Positions 33,007 to 44,747 of a stretch of 64,000 nucleotides of DNA are shown here, piece by piece. The stretch is from Tomocerus qinae. Lineage: Eukaryota > Arthropoda > Collembola > Entomobryomorpha > Tomoceridae. The number at the start of each line of letters is the position of its first letter. Positions within the stretch are counted from its first letter, which is position 1. Made by a program: the position numbers and the translations under genes. The notes beneath the pieces were generated by a model that was not told where the DNA came from, made no database searches, and was given only the letters and a program-made list of their open reading frames with translations. Location of the stretch: positions 74,772,001-74,836,000 of the forward strand of contig CM034546.1 of assembly GCA_020055645.1 (NCBI GenBank). The letters are read 5' to 3'.

Positions 33007-34638
33007 TCAAAGATAGAATTTGCGATTGATATCTCGTTCTCGATCATAATAGTCAGTCTGATTATACCAATCCTTTCTCATTTGCAAAACGTTGGTCGTT
33101 GATTTGTCATTGCCAGCATCCGTTGCACGTTGTTTTCTCCCATCTGAATTGCAAGATTGGAACAAATCCGATGTTGTTGTAGTCAGTCTTGTTAGTCCAC
33201 TATAATATCCAGGAAAATCCAAAATATTGGCAAACAGTGAAGGAGGTGGATAAGAAGGAGGAGCTGGAGGAGATAGAGATGTATGGTAGTAGCTTTTCTT
33301 TGGGTATCTTTGAAGATGAGTTGCGCTCCGTCCGTCGGAAGACCGTTCCATTCCATATTGATAAGGGTTGTTCATCATGCGCTGTCTCCTATCATTGTAA
33401 CGTCTGTTGTGAAACTCGTGTCCTCGTTCAATCTTCTTCGGCACAGATCTGTCTTTTCCATCCGGGTATCGTCTTTGAGAGTCTCTCCCGTACTCAAAAC
33501 GTCGGGAGTTGCGATGAATATTAGAGTATCGTTCTTTCGTGACCCGAGATTCTCGAAATCGAATTCCTGGGTTTGATCTTCTGTGATATCTCATTGGGAA
33601 ATTGACCTTAGTATGATTAATTTTTGTTGCTTCCTTACTTCTGTTTAGGACGCTCGTCCAGTTTGTGGTACTATCCATTGGAAATAGACGACACAGCTCC
33701 AAACCCACGTGGGGCTCAATTTCCTAACAAAAATAATTCGTTTAAGTGTGCAACCAAGAAATACCAATCATTATAATTTTATAATTTTACAGATAAAAGC
33801 AATAATTAACATGTCTAATTCAAATAAAAATTCCCTTTAGAGTGAATTTATCATTGTTTGTTTTTCTACTGTGAGGAATTATCCAATTATTTGTTTATAT
33901 ATAATTATCATATTATGCAATTTGGAAAAAATCAAGAATAACAACCTGTCCATCTCTTCCAATTTTAACTGGTTTTCCTTCGTTCCAAGGGTTGAATAAA
34001 TGCTTTGTCTTGTGAAACGGTAAATCGTTCTTTGAGATCCACTCGATAGGGAACATTCCCAATGTTTTGCGTTTCAGAGTGGGGGGAAGCGTCCAATTAA
34101 CGGAAGGTCCACTAGTACTTGATTCTGAAATTAAGCGAGCAAATCCAGAAAACTTTCCACTTTCGTTGGCAGAAAAAATTAGCAATACATTCGGAATCTC
34201 TTTCAATGCTTGATTTATTGTTTCCTCATTTTTGGGTGGAGTCGACCATACGTTTTGCGATTTAGATAAACTGATGTTTTCAATGTTGTCACTTTTCATC
34301 AAGAAAAACCGGGCATCCTTCAGGATCATTTTGAGTCCATTAGCATATTCTTTCTTGTGAAGTTTCCTAGTTTCTGCACTGTTGCTCTTTCCGTCGTTTT
34401 TGATAAAAGCAGACGCAAGGGACGAATTTGAAGTTCGGTTCTCCGTGTCGTCCGAACTGATGTCACTACCATAAATCTGCATTGGAGTTTCCTTGTGCTT
34501 TGGGTTGTCAGTTTCCAGGCAAGTGAGTGCCGAATCATATGTTTCCATTATTTTCTCTGGCTTGTCTGGTGTAGAATTGGCAACTTCCGCTTTCTTTTGA
34601 TCACAATCTGCAACCGAAATTCCACAATTTGCTGCCAT
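33007..34638 (-). CDS. Ythdc1: YTHDC1-like m6A RNA reader
   Basis: Exons 34638-33946 and 33723-33007 give 469 residues. The start ATG lies 21 bases inside an exon that begins at an acceptor (ttatccacag, exon from 34659), so a 5' untranslated exon lies upstream. The YTH domain spans ~residues 112-260: F-F-L-M-K-S-D-N, N-V-W131-S-T, L-L-I-F-S-A-N-E-S-G-K-F-S-G-F-A-R-L, V-N-W182-T-L-P, N-P-W-N, K-I-G-R-D-G-Q, then E-I-E-P in exon 2. The two cage tryptophans are 51 residues apart, as W377 and W428 are in human YTHDC1. The C-terminal ~190 residues are Arg/Tyr/Ser-rich with a Pro cluster, as in nuclear YTHDC1. It binds N6-methyladenosine in pre-mRNA and steers splicing and export. It is shorter than vertebrate YTHDC1. 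Confidence 0.95.
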
Positions 34639-34659
34639 ACCGATATTCGTCAGTCTCAC

Positions 34660-35010
34660 CTGTGGATAAGATCAGAATGTTGTAATTTTGAGTTTGAATA
34701 TTCATTGTAAAACAATATTTGAGATTATTAATTTGGTCCAGTCACACACTGGAGCAAAGTTTTCAATATCTCATTAGTTTTGGGGCTTAGGGGTATGCAA
34801 TTATTATAATATTATACTTAATTTCAGTTTGAATTCGATTTGATTAAAACTATCAACACTTCCATAGACAGCTGAAGGTTTAACTGCTGATTTAACAAAT
34901 GGTAATCTGTCTACAATAGCTAACAATATTTACCGTCGACCATCGACTGACTGCCCACGAATGACGAACATGCATGACTAATGAATGATTTCTACTACTG
35001 TACTACCTGT
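34660..35010. other. Upstream region of the YTH gene
   Basis: Should contain the 5' untranslated exon and promoter of the YTH gene; neither can be placed firmly. Confidence 0.4.
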
Positions 35011-35187
35011 CAAGCAAGTATCCAGTACCTAGCAGGGAACGGAGGGGTTCATTACCCCCTAAATCTGAGAAAAAGAGAAGATTTTTCCCCAAAAGGGCCA
35101 AATATTGCAAACATTTTTAGCCGAATATGTCCCACTCTTAAGATACTTCTTGCTTCACCCTTCACCAAATTTCTGAATACGTGCCTG
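35011..35187. mobile_element. hAT-type MITE, family C, copy 1
   Basis: 177 bases, CAAGCAAGTATC...GAATACGTGCCTG, flanked by perfect 8-base duplications ctacctgt (35003-35010 and 35188-35195). The interior (cccctaaatctgagaaaaagag, then caccaaatttct near the right end) matches the copy at 40129-40313. Confidence 0.9.
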
Positions 35188-35194
35188 CTACCTG

Positions 35195-35262
35195 TGTACA
35201 CTGCAACTGTACAGTGTACACTGCAACTGTACAGTGTACACTGCAACTGTACAGTGTACACT
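35195..35262. repeat. 20-base tandem repeat, about 3.4 copies
   Basis: Unit tgtacactgcaactgtacag repeated head to tail. Each unit is itself partly palindromic (tgtacactg / acagtgtaca). It starts at the target duplication of the adjacent MITE. Confidence 0.9.
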
Positions 35263-35478
35263 GACTCACTGAAAACTATGTGACAAAGTGACAGATGACA
35301 GACAACTGAGGACTTACCGTAGCTGTAAGGTTAATAGACAGTCAACGTTTGACAGTTGGCGTGTTGTTGTTCGTGGCTAGTGTCTGGCCTTGTGTTGTTG
35401 GATGTTAGTGAGTAAACATAACTTTTATATGTACCGCCAACATTCTTGGCACGCCTGATTGAGGACATCGGTGCTGGC

Positions 35479-36280
35479 CAAGGTTGTGGGTCGGGTTTTT
35501 TATGGGTTGGGGTTTTTTGGCAAAAAACCCACCCCGCTTTACTTAAAAAACCCGGGGTTTATTGGGTTTTTTGGGTTTTTTACAAAACATACAATAATTT
35601 GCACTAAAGCTCCATCTATATAAGCAAAACATACTAACTTTGTCATATTTCTATACGAAAATGTAAACAAATGCATAATCAGGTGGAAACAAAATAATAT
35701 TATAGCTTTTTTAAACTTTAATACTTGCAGTAATTCTGTATAGTGAATCACGTAAATATATAGAAATCACGATCATGATGTCTATATATTATTTGTTTTA
35801 TGTATATTTTAATCGCTGTGAAGATATTGGTTTATATAATTAACTTTTACTTACGAATCCCCAATGAATGCTTTGGTGTACATAAGTGGAAACATTAATT
35901 ATACTGAGTTTTAATTAATCACTTGCATATTTATTACTGTACTGCTTTAAGCTCCACATTAATAAAGGAATTTAATAAAGTCAATGTAATCAGTGATATA
36001 TAATAATGCATAGTATAAGGCTTTTACGAAAAATACTGCCTGCTAACTGTACTAACACATGTTAAAAATTAAAATTTTATGCCTTAATTTTTGATTTTAT
36101 AGACGTAAATAATGGTAGTTTTAGGATTACATGGTTGTTGTTATTGTCAGCTGTAGTTTTCCATTTTATACTATGGTATAGGCTTGTATTTATGCCTATA
36201 ATTATATAAAAAACCCTTAAACCCAAAAAACCCGGGGTCGTGGGTTTTTTCCTAAAAAACCCGGGTTTTTCGATACCTTG
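35479..36280. mobile_element. hAT-type MITE, family A, copy 2
   Basis: 802 bases, CAAGGTTGTGGG...TTTTTCGATACCTTG, with 8-base target duplications gtgctggc (35471-35478 and 36281-36288). Both ends carry many AAAAAACCC/GGGTTTTTT runs, which form subterminal inverted repeats. A 70-codon minus frame inside is not supported as coding. Confidence 0.85.
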
Positions 36281-36443
36281 GTGCTGGCCAAAGAGGTTCT
36301 AATAATAGAAAGTGAAGAATATTTTCTTTATAACATCATTGATGAATAGTTCCGCCATTGGAACGAGGTATCACTGCTTAAATTCAGCCTTTATTTTAAT
36401 GATATGATCTGCTTTCGGGAACATTTTGGAATGGTAAAAAGGG

Positions 36444-36511
36444 TGCTAGAAAGTCCCCGGTGACTTTCTAGCAAGTGCTTTGGAGTCTGTACGGGGTGCT
36501 AGAAAGTCCCC
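36444..36511. repeat. Hairpin with duplicated arm
   Basis: TGCTAGAAAGTC (36444-36455) faces its exact complement at 36462-36473, and the same arm recurs as TGCTAGAAAGTCCCC at 36497-36511. This is a perfect 12-base stem with a third copy of one arm. Confidence 0.85.
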
Positions 36512-37458
36512 TTGATAAGTTTATTTAAAACTGTGTTTACTTTCCACTACTTCACCAGTGGAAAATTAATGTTAATGTCCACCTATTCAAAATTTCGTAT
36601 ATATTTAATTGTGACATATTGGGAGAGGTTACTCCCTTCCGTTCTTTCAGCTAACTGAAAAAAAATCAACATAAAAATTAAAACTGAAAAAAGTCCTTCT
36701 GATAATTACGCCTAAAAATATCAACATCATTATTAGAATTATTAGAATTAGAAATAATCTCTGTGAAGGAATTAGTTTGAAATTAATGCATAACAATGGT
36801 GTATTGCTACTTAATGTAAACATGTCAACAATTTAGTTAAATTAAACACATTTGATTCCCGTTAATTTCATTCACAATAAAGTTGTAATATGATTAAATA
36901 AATTTACATTTAGTTTTTAAAGGAATTTACTTCACATCGATTTGTATTGCTGGATAGCATCAGTAAAATTAACCTATAATTACGAATATTTTGTTTTAAG
37001 CATAGATTTAAGTGTCTGTCCAAAACATTTAATTAGAGATTAAATACAATCAAATATTATTAACTTTAAATAAAATTACATAATAAAATGCAAGTAATTA
37101 TCACAATTACATTTTTATTAATGAAAATTCAACCTTCCAAACGATTTATTTTATTCGAGATAACTACCTTGAGCTTATTATGAACCCGATTAATACTATA
37201 AATACAACAGATTTAATACGTATATTATTTTTCACTTCCTTCCATATTTGCCGCAAATCCCTACTTAGATATCTACCACATGACACTTGAATTCAATTTA
37301 ATTCCATACTTTCATCGAATTGATCGATATCAATACCTCGAAATTCGGATTGTAAAAACATTCTTATTTAGGAAATTGAACAGAGTAAATTTTTGAATAT
37401 GTTGGCACCAATTTGGGAATAGCAAGCAGTGATAGAGGAAAAACTTAATCTCTGCAAC
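36512..37458. other. Intergenic stretch, no gene seen
   Basis: AT-rich, no supported frame. Confidence 0.55.
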
Positions 37459-38209
37459 CTACTTCTTTCTGCCTCCTTTCTTTCCACCTATAAAAAAATT
37501 CAAAAATTTATTTGTTGTACCACTTAGGTAAATGATTAGATCAGTAACTAATAAAAGTAGTTAATGTTAATATAGCATTAAATTTAAATTAAAAAATATT
37601 TGAAAGTATTCACCCTTTGTTTTAGGTTTTCTCTTCTTGTTCTTTTTTTTCTCCGCACTCTTTTTCTTTTTTTCATCCGTCTCTATTCCAAAATTAATAT
37701 ATTTTATAAAATTGCTTTAACGTGTCTTAAGTAAAAATGGCAATAATAAAAAACTCAATGTCTTACTTTTCTTTTTAGCTTTTTCTTCTGATGCGGCAGC
37801 TGCGCTTTCTAAAATATTTTTAAAATTTGAAATTTTAATCAAAATTAATGAATATCTTACTCTTAATTTAAATACACAAACTATATACACGTGACATAAA
37901 AATACATTTATATGCACTTACTATCCTTTACTTTGGCACCAGTCCTCTTTCCATTATTCCTCTTATTTTCTAAAAATAATTTTAAAACAATTAAATCATA
38001 GCAACTTATAATTTTTCAAGCAATTATGAATTAGTTTCAATATAATGCTATTGAAATGTAATAGAGAAATAGTTTCATAAAAGATAAAACGAAAAATTAT
38101 TACTTACTCTTTTCTTCTTCGTCCGAGTCAGAATAGTCCTTGTAATCATTTTGTTGCCTTTCCTTTCGGCCACCTTGCCCAGAACCTCCTAATCCACTTG
38201 TAGAAGTCA
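37459..38209 (-). CDS. Lysine-rich small protein of short exons
   Basis: Five minus-strand exons: 38209-38108 (102 bases), 37969-37922 (48), 37808-37767 (42), 37682-37614 (69) and 37487-37459 (29, ending in TAG). Every internal intron is phase 1 with good GT and AG signals, and the frame stays open across all joins. The first exon starts TG in phase, so an ATG could be split with a base A from an upstream 5' exon (a donor after 38319 would supply it). The product would be ~96 residues: Gly/Ser-rich, then S-D-S-D-E-E-E-K, then strongly Lys-rich (K-K-K-K-S-A-E-K-K-K-N-K-K-R-K), ending G-K-K-G-G-R-K-K. It is probably a nuclear or nucleolar basic protein. Low-complexity lysine runs in AT-rich DNA can be chance, but the splice phases argue for a gene. 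Confidence 0.6.
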
Positions 38210-39656
38210 CTAAAATTAAAAGAAGTTATACAATACAGTGAAATGCAAACAAAACAAATAATTTGAAAGGTATCAATATAAAAATTATGTAAAATATGTT
38301 ACTTTTTTCACGTCAACAGTTAACAAACAACAACTAAATTCTAAGTTGTAAGTGTATTCGGTCGACAATCATTCACAAATAACACAAACCAAAGCAACTT
38401 TGAAAAGACCGCCGAATATTCCCTTCTGCTAGTTGACTATTCACACAGCGCACCATTAGCAAGCCACAGGACATTGAAAAGATAAACACGGCAGCCGCGT
38501 TTCAGTTAGGTCGAGGCGGTTGATCGTGTTGTGTAGAGAAAAAAATAGAAATTTAATTATCATGATTCCAAAAAAGTTTAGTAATAAACTAGTGAACCCA
38601 GCTAAGGGGCGAACCTGGCACTCAAGAGAAAGTAAGCAGGCCACCCATCACAGTAATAGAAACAATTCCGGGTCAAATGGAAAAATTCCTAAACCAAAAT
38701 AATAACTGTATTTCGTAGTGTCCAATGCAGGGAATAATAAAATACTCTATTTTTAATAAACATCCCAGAGTGTTCCCTTTTAAAATCAGAAAAATATGAT
38801 TCCGGGATTTTGGAAAACGAATTGTCTTCTTTAGCTAATTATTTCCATTCAATCACCAATAATCATCTTATGTGAATTCGTATTATTGTTCTGATGTTAT
38901 AATAATATTATTATGAAGCAACTCAATTCGTTGGTTTAAAGGGAGGGGCATGCGCATTTTACTTTTGTGCTTTCAAGGAACGTGCATAAATTACGTTGAT
39001 AGTTGATGGGAGGAAGCGAAGTCCAAAAGAGTTACAGCTAGCACTTGCGCCATACATGAGAGAGGGGGTTTTACGTTACGTAATATATGCAGGTTTCCTA
39101 GGCTCTCCTACCAAGACATAGATAGTCAGGAATTAGTGCGATTATATTATAGAAGAATTAGTAGTCATGTTGATAGCAAACTTTTACATGCCCTAGATAC
39201 TATTATTACCACAATAATAATAATAAATTGGGGCACTAAAACTGTATAGCTAAAACTATACTTTTACATTGGAAGCCTTGACCTATAGATATACCTATGA
39301 CTTTTACAAATGAAAATTGAGCGAGTTCAGTAGTTATCAAGTTAAAGCCAAAAATCCATAAGCATAGCTTTTGACTTTGACATATCAATCTGTATCAGTA
39401 ACACGGAGAGAATTGAATGATATCAAAAACAATCTCATATTAATGTTTATGACTAGTTCATTGTAATTTTCAACTGAGGTAAATTCATTTTATTTGACAT
39501 TTAATCAAATTCAGATTATCTTATCAGTTTATTTTTGATAAGCTCATACTTTATGTAGGTTAATGTATCTACAATAGATGAATTGATATCTTAATGTCCC
39601 ATTTCTTCTAAAGAAAGAAAATAAATAGTGATTCGGAGAATTGGGGAATTAAGTAA
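38210..39656. other. Intergenic stretch, no certain gene
   Basis: Likely holds the 5' exon of the Lys-rich gene. A 60-codon plus-strand frame (38520-38702) and a 62-codon minus frame overlap each other and are not supported. Confidence 0.5.
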
Positions 39657-40075
39657 ATGCAGATGGTTTTATTCACCGTATGTATAAATACCGCTTCAAG
39701 CATTAATTTTTCCATTTCATGTGCAACGAAAACCACAAGTAAGATTATTTTTGCTTTATTAATATTCAATTATAAAACTGTTACTAGTATTGGAGCTATT
39801 TATTATTTTCAAAATTTTAAATGTTGAGACTCCCATAAAATTAATTTTGATAGTTATTTTATTTAGCCAGAGTGAAAATTTCGTTCCTTGAATTCAGCGA
39901 TGCTGTAACTTTAAACAATTACTCGCCAACATTTTCACAGTATCAACTTTTCGTTGCTCAGCTACCACATGGACATGTTAAAACAAAAGAAGAGGCTTCC
40001 ATGGGCCATGATCCTTGTCCAGATTTTGTACCAAACGAGAGGACTCAAAGAAAAAAGGGAAGTCGATTGTATTAA
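39657..40075 (+). CDS. Possible small two-exon gene
   Basis: Exons 39657-39738 and 39867-40075 would give 96 residues, joined in phase 1 by a consensus donor (ACAA|gtaaga) and acceptor (atttag). The N-terminus is moderately hydrophobic (V-L-F-T-V-C) but a weak signal peptide. The rest is hydrophilic with P-T-F-S-Q-Y and G-H-D-P-C-P-D-F-V-P motifs and a basic end. No family is recognised. A TATA-like tataaata lies within the proposed first exon, so the start is uncertain. Confidence 0.35.
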
Positions 40076-40128
40076 AACTAACTGTCCGACATGTACTGTA
40101 CTTGAAGTTATATTATCATGGTAGGACT

Positions 40129-40313
40129 CAAGCACGTATTTAGTAGGGGGCGGGGGGGCGCAGCGCCCCCCTAAATCTGAGAAAAAGAGAGTTTTTTTCT
40201 CAAAAATGGCCCTAAAGTTGCAAAATTTTTTCGCGCTTCGCGCGAATATGTCATGTCTTTGGCATAATTTTTGCTTCCGCCCCCCCTTGAACAAATTTCT
40301 AGATACGTGCCTG
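40129..40313. mobile_element. hAT-type MITE, family C, copy 2
   Basis: 185 bases, CAAGCACGTATTTAG...CTAGATACGTGCCTG terminal inverted repeats and perfect 8-base duplications gtaggact (40121-40128 and 40314-40321). Contains a GC-rich ggggcgggggggcgcagcg block and a cgcgcttcgcgcg palindrome. Confidence 0.93.
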
Positions 40314-40321
40314 GTAGGACT

Positions 40322-40739
40322 TACCAAGTAACTACCAAAGGTGGGCTCAACAGGGGCACCACCAACGCACAAGCCGAAAACTAATAAAGCCATGCAATAA
40401 TCATACAAGGGCCATTCGAAAACAACAAAATCGGATTAAATGAACCTAGGGGACATTCACAAACTACGTCAATAGCCAAAATTTGATATTTAAGTTGTAA
40501 AGCATCTTTATAAGTATGAAACCACCAAAAACATAGAAAACATTCGAAAACCTTGAAAGGGACCATTCACAAACGGTGTAAATATGAAACATATGTCAAA
40601 ATCGGTTTAAAATAACCGAAGAGGACATTCACAAACTGCGTCTATAACCTAAATTTGACATTTCCGTTCAAATACATCTGTATCAGTATAAAACCACCAA
40701 AACCATGAAAAACATTATTAGGGGCCATCCATAAAAGGT
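40322..40739. other. Degenerate flank of the 160-base satellite
   Basis: Repeats the phrase (g)ggacattcacaaact and aaaccaccaaaa at about 180-base spacing, so it may be a diverged edge of the adjacent satellite. No gene. Confidence 0.4.
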
Positions 40740-42174
40740 GAAAATATAAAATATAAGCCAATATATGACTTTTAATTGCAATCTCGTAGATAGTTCAAAA
40801 TCGAAACAATAACGTTCCAATATATAAGAACCCAAATGGCAGTGCCGAAAATGAAAGCAGTACTTTCCCAAATACTAATACTTTCACCTGAACTTACAAT
40901 ATTAAATTTCAATATACGCGATATTTTACAACTTTCAATTGCATTCACGTAGAAAGCTCAAAATTCACAAATTGATCATTCTATACGCAACGACCCTTAT
41001 GCCATCGCCAAAAATGAAAGCAGTACTTTCTCAATCTTAGGACTTTCACCTGAACTTAAAATTTTAAATCTAAATGGACTTAAAAATTATAACTTTGAAT
41101 TGCAATCTCGTAGATAGTTCAAAATCGAAACAATAACGTTCCAATATATAAGAACCCAAATGGCAGTGCCGAAAATGAAAGCAGTACTTTCCCAAATACT
41201 AATACTTTCACCTGAACTTAAAATATTAAATTTAAATGTACCCGATATTTTATAACTTTCAATTGCATTCACGTAGGAAGCTCAAAATTCACAAATTGAC
41301 CTTTCTATACGCATCGACTCTAATGTCACCGCCAAAAATGAAAGCAGTACTTTCTCAATCTTAGGACTTTCGCCTGAACTTAAAATTTTAAATTTAAATG
41401 GACTTAAAAATTATAACTTTGAATTGCAATCTCTTGGATAGTTCAAAATCGAAACAATAACGTTATAATATATAAGAACCCAAATGGCAGTGCCAAAAAT
41501 GAAAGCAGTACTTTCCCAATACTAATACTTTCACCTGAACTTAAAATTTAAATGTTTTTAAAAATATATGACTTTCAATTGCAATCTCTTAGATAGTTCA
41601 AAATCGAAACAATAACGTTCCTATATATAAGAACCCATATGGAAGTGCCAAAAATGAAAGCAGTACTTTTCCAATACTAATAGTTTCACTTGAACTTAAA
41701 ATTTTAAATTTAAATATACCTGATATTTTATAACCTTCAATTGCATACCCGTTGAAAACTCAAAATCAACAGATTGACGTTTCCATACGCAACGACCCTA
41801 ATGTCACTGCCAAAAATGAAAGCAGTACTTTCTCAATCTTAGGACTTTTATTTGAACTTCAAAAGAATTAAAGTCTACATTGTAGTTTACTCCTTTCAAT
41901 TGCAAAATCGTAAACTGTTAAAAATCTACTGATTAACTATTGTGTACGTGAAGGAATAAATGATGAATAAATGATACTTTTCCACACTTATGACTTTCAC
42001 CCGAACTAAGATTGTTGAATTTAAGTGTATAAAATAGATTATTACTTTCAATTGCAAATGTGTTGAAAGTTTAAAATTGAATATTGAACTAAGCTGGATA
42101 TAAAAACCTAAATGCCACTAAAAAATGAACAAAAACGTAAATGAAAGTAGTAACTTTACCTTTACCCAAACTTC

Positions 42175-43792
42175 AAAGGAGGATATGCAATAAGAAACTG
42201 AGACGGCCATTTTGTAGCCCTTAAAATTTCACCCAGACAACGTGTATATGTTCCTATACCTAAAATAAAACCCTGAGGCTGTAGGATTTTTTAAAGAAAA
42301 TATAATACATGGCCGGAGTAGGGAAAATTTTTTTTTTCAAAAATCGATTTGGAGGGATTGGCCGCGGATTTTGACACTTTTAAGCATATCCCCAGAGAGA
42401 GGGAAAGTCCCAGCAACTTTTATGAAAAAATTGCGTGTGTTATATTTTTTTTGATTTTTAAATCATGTTTGAAAACCACCAAAAACCGACGATTTTTGGC
42501 CTCATAACTTAGCCGATGGCCGTTATGAGACATACCCATTAACATTACCTATTAGCCTACAATTATATTGCAGGTCGATTTAATACTATCTACATTAAAC
42601 TTTTAGAAAAATTAGGGTATCCATAGGCCTGTTAGGCCTATGGATACCCCAATAAATATGGTCAGCCCGCAGCCACCGCGCGCGCTCACACTAATTATCA
42701 ATTTTAACCAAATTGGGCGATTTTTGGCACCTAGATGTACATAGTGACGCTGTTTTTGACTAAAATAATTAGAGTTACCCAAAAATTAATATTAGCGCGC
42801 AACCACAGCGCGCCCTGACACAAATCATTCGTTTTGAAGGAATTGGATAATTTTCATCATTCAGATGTAAAAATTTACGCTGTTTACGACTAAAATATTT
42901 AGAGTTACCTGAAAATTAACATAAGCGCGCAACTACCGCGCGCGCTGACACAAATCATTAGTTTTGAAGGAATTTGATAATTTTCATCACTCAGATGTAA
43001 AAATTGACGCTGATTACATATAAAATATTTAGATTTATTACAATTCCTTTAAACTAATAATATGTTTCAGCGCGCGCGGTTCCTGCGCGCTAATATTAAG
43101 TTTTTCATAAATCAAATTATTCTATCCGTAATCAGCGTCAACTTTTACATCTGGGTGATGAAAATTATCCAATTCCTTTAAACTAATAATATGTGTCAGC
43201 GCGCGTGGTTGCTGCGCGCTAATATTAAGTTTTTCATAAATCAAATTATTTTATCCGTAAGCAGCGTCAATTTTTACATCTGGGGGATAAAAATTATCCA
43301 ATTCCTTCAAAACGAATGATTTGTGTCAGCGCGCGCGGTGGTAGCGAGCTAATGTTTAGGTTTAATGTAGATAGTATTAAATCGACCTGCATTATAATTG
43401 TAGGCTAATACTAATAAGTAATGTTAATGGGTATGTCTCATAACGGCCGTCGGCTAAGTTATGAGGCCAAAAATCGTCTGTTTTTGGTGGTTTTCAAACA
43501 TGATTTAAAAATCAAAGAAAAATATAACACACTCAATTTTTTCATAAAAGTTGCTGGAACTTTCCCTCTCTCTGGGGATATGCTTAAAAGTGTCAAAATC
43601 CGCGGCCAACGCCTCCAAATCGATGTTTGGAAAAAAAATTTCCCTACTCCGGCCATGTATTATATTTTCTTTAAAAAATCCTACAGCCTCAGGGTCTCAT
43701 TTTAGGTATAGGAACATATATACATGTTGTCAGGGTGAAATTTTAAGGGCTACAAGACCTCTACTCCAGTTTCTTATTGCATATCCTCCTTT
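42175..43792. mobile_element. Foldback element with subrepeated arms, inserted in the satellite
   Basis: A long inverted repeat of about 1.6 kb. The outer arms (about 42175-42605 and 43368-43792) start and end with aaaggaggatatgcaataag and its complement. They then pair almost throughout, via the blocks around catggccgga, gtcccagcaac and cgatttaatac. The centre (42655-43365) holds three ~125-base subrepeats containing gcgcgc on the left and three inverted ones on the right. Long arms made of tandem subrepeats resemble Drosophila FB-type foldback elements. No transposase. Frames found inside the arms are by-products. Confidence 0.85.
42615..42649. repeat. Perfect 16-base hairpin
   Basis: GGGTATCCATAGGCCT (42615-42630), GTT, then the exact complement (42634-42649). 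It sits at the inner end of the left foldback arm and has no counterpart in the right arm, so it arose or was inserted after the arms formed. Confidence 0.95.
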
Positions 43793-44270
43793 AAAATTTT
43801 ATTGTAATTAAAAGTTTATAGCTTTCAATTTCAAACTCGTTGAACCTTCTAAATCCACAGGTTTTCGTTTCTATGTGCTGATACATAAATATCACTGCCG
43901 AAAATGAAAGAAGTAGTTTTCCAATTCTTCTAGTTTAACCAGAACTTAAAACTTTGAATTTAATTTAACTGTAATAGATTATAACTCTTAATTGCAAACT
44001 CCTGAAACGTTCAAAATCTGCAGATATACTTTCCATTACCTGAAGACTTTAATGCCACTGCCAGAAATGAATGCAGTGCTTTCCTAATCTTATGATCTTC
44101 ACCCGAGCATAATATCTTGAGTTAAATTATATATTTCGTAATTTACTATTGCCCAATCGTAGGGCGTTAAAGATTAACTGATACAATTTTCTACATGTGA
44201 GGATTTTGTTTACACTTGCAAAAATGAAAGCAGTCTTTCCTGTTTACATGACTTTGAACTGAACTAAAAA

Positions 44271-44375
44271 TAGAATTTTTTTTACTTTTTGGTCATTTGC
44301 TTTTAAGATAATAGACTAATTGTGAAAGGAAAATTAAAGAAAATGATAGAAATTCGGAAACTGGCGACAGTTATG
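44271..44375. other. Gap between satellite and Harbinger element
   Basis: About 100 bases, nothing identified. Confidence 0.5.
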
Positions 44376-44747
44376 TAAATGCTTATTTCCACTGGCGGTT
44401 TTTACATGTTACAACAAAAGTGGCGATGCATTTTTGTTCATAACACCATTTCCACCAAATTTTATGTTTCAGCACTTTCCTCCACAACAAAAGTGTTACA
44501 ACAAACGTGTTGGGGCACAAAAATTTAGGCATTTCCACTGCGCTTGCCATGGCGTAGACGAAAGTGTTGTAGCACTTTTATTTGTGTTGAGCACGTCATT
44601 TTCGCAAGTTGAAATATTTCAACTTTTCCCAAGTGTTCCAGCACATTTTTGATAAACCCTGGTAAATAACGACCCGCGTAATATAATTTAGTGCGTTTCT
44701 TCATATTGTATTTACCGTCTACTTGGGGTCTAGATTTATTGCAAAAA

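Larger units (their letters stand above)
40740..44270. repeat. Satellite array with ~160-base monomers
   Basis: The anchor atgaaagcagtacttt recurs at 40851, 41014, 41175, 41338, 41499, 41654 and 41816, then after the foldback insertion at 43904, 44067 and 44224 in diverged form (spacing 155-163). Two monomer types alternate (one with atcgaaacaataacg, one with cacaaattga), making a ~324-base dimer in the best-preserved part. Monomers decay towards both edges. Removing the foldback leaves a spacing close to three monomers across the gap. Confidence 0.9.

Noticed and set aside
35052..35283. Frames across the MITE and 20-base tandem repeat at 35.0-35.3 kb
   Set aside because: Made of transposon and tandem repeat sequence only.
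43421..43811. Several 65-94-codon frames in the right foldback arm
   Set aside because: They lie in one arm of an inverted repeat and overlap on both strands.
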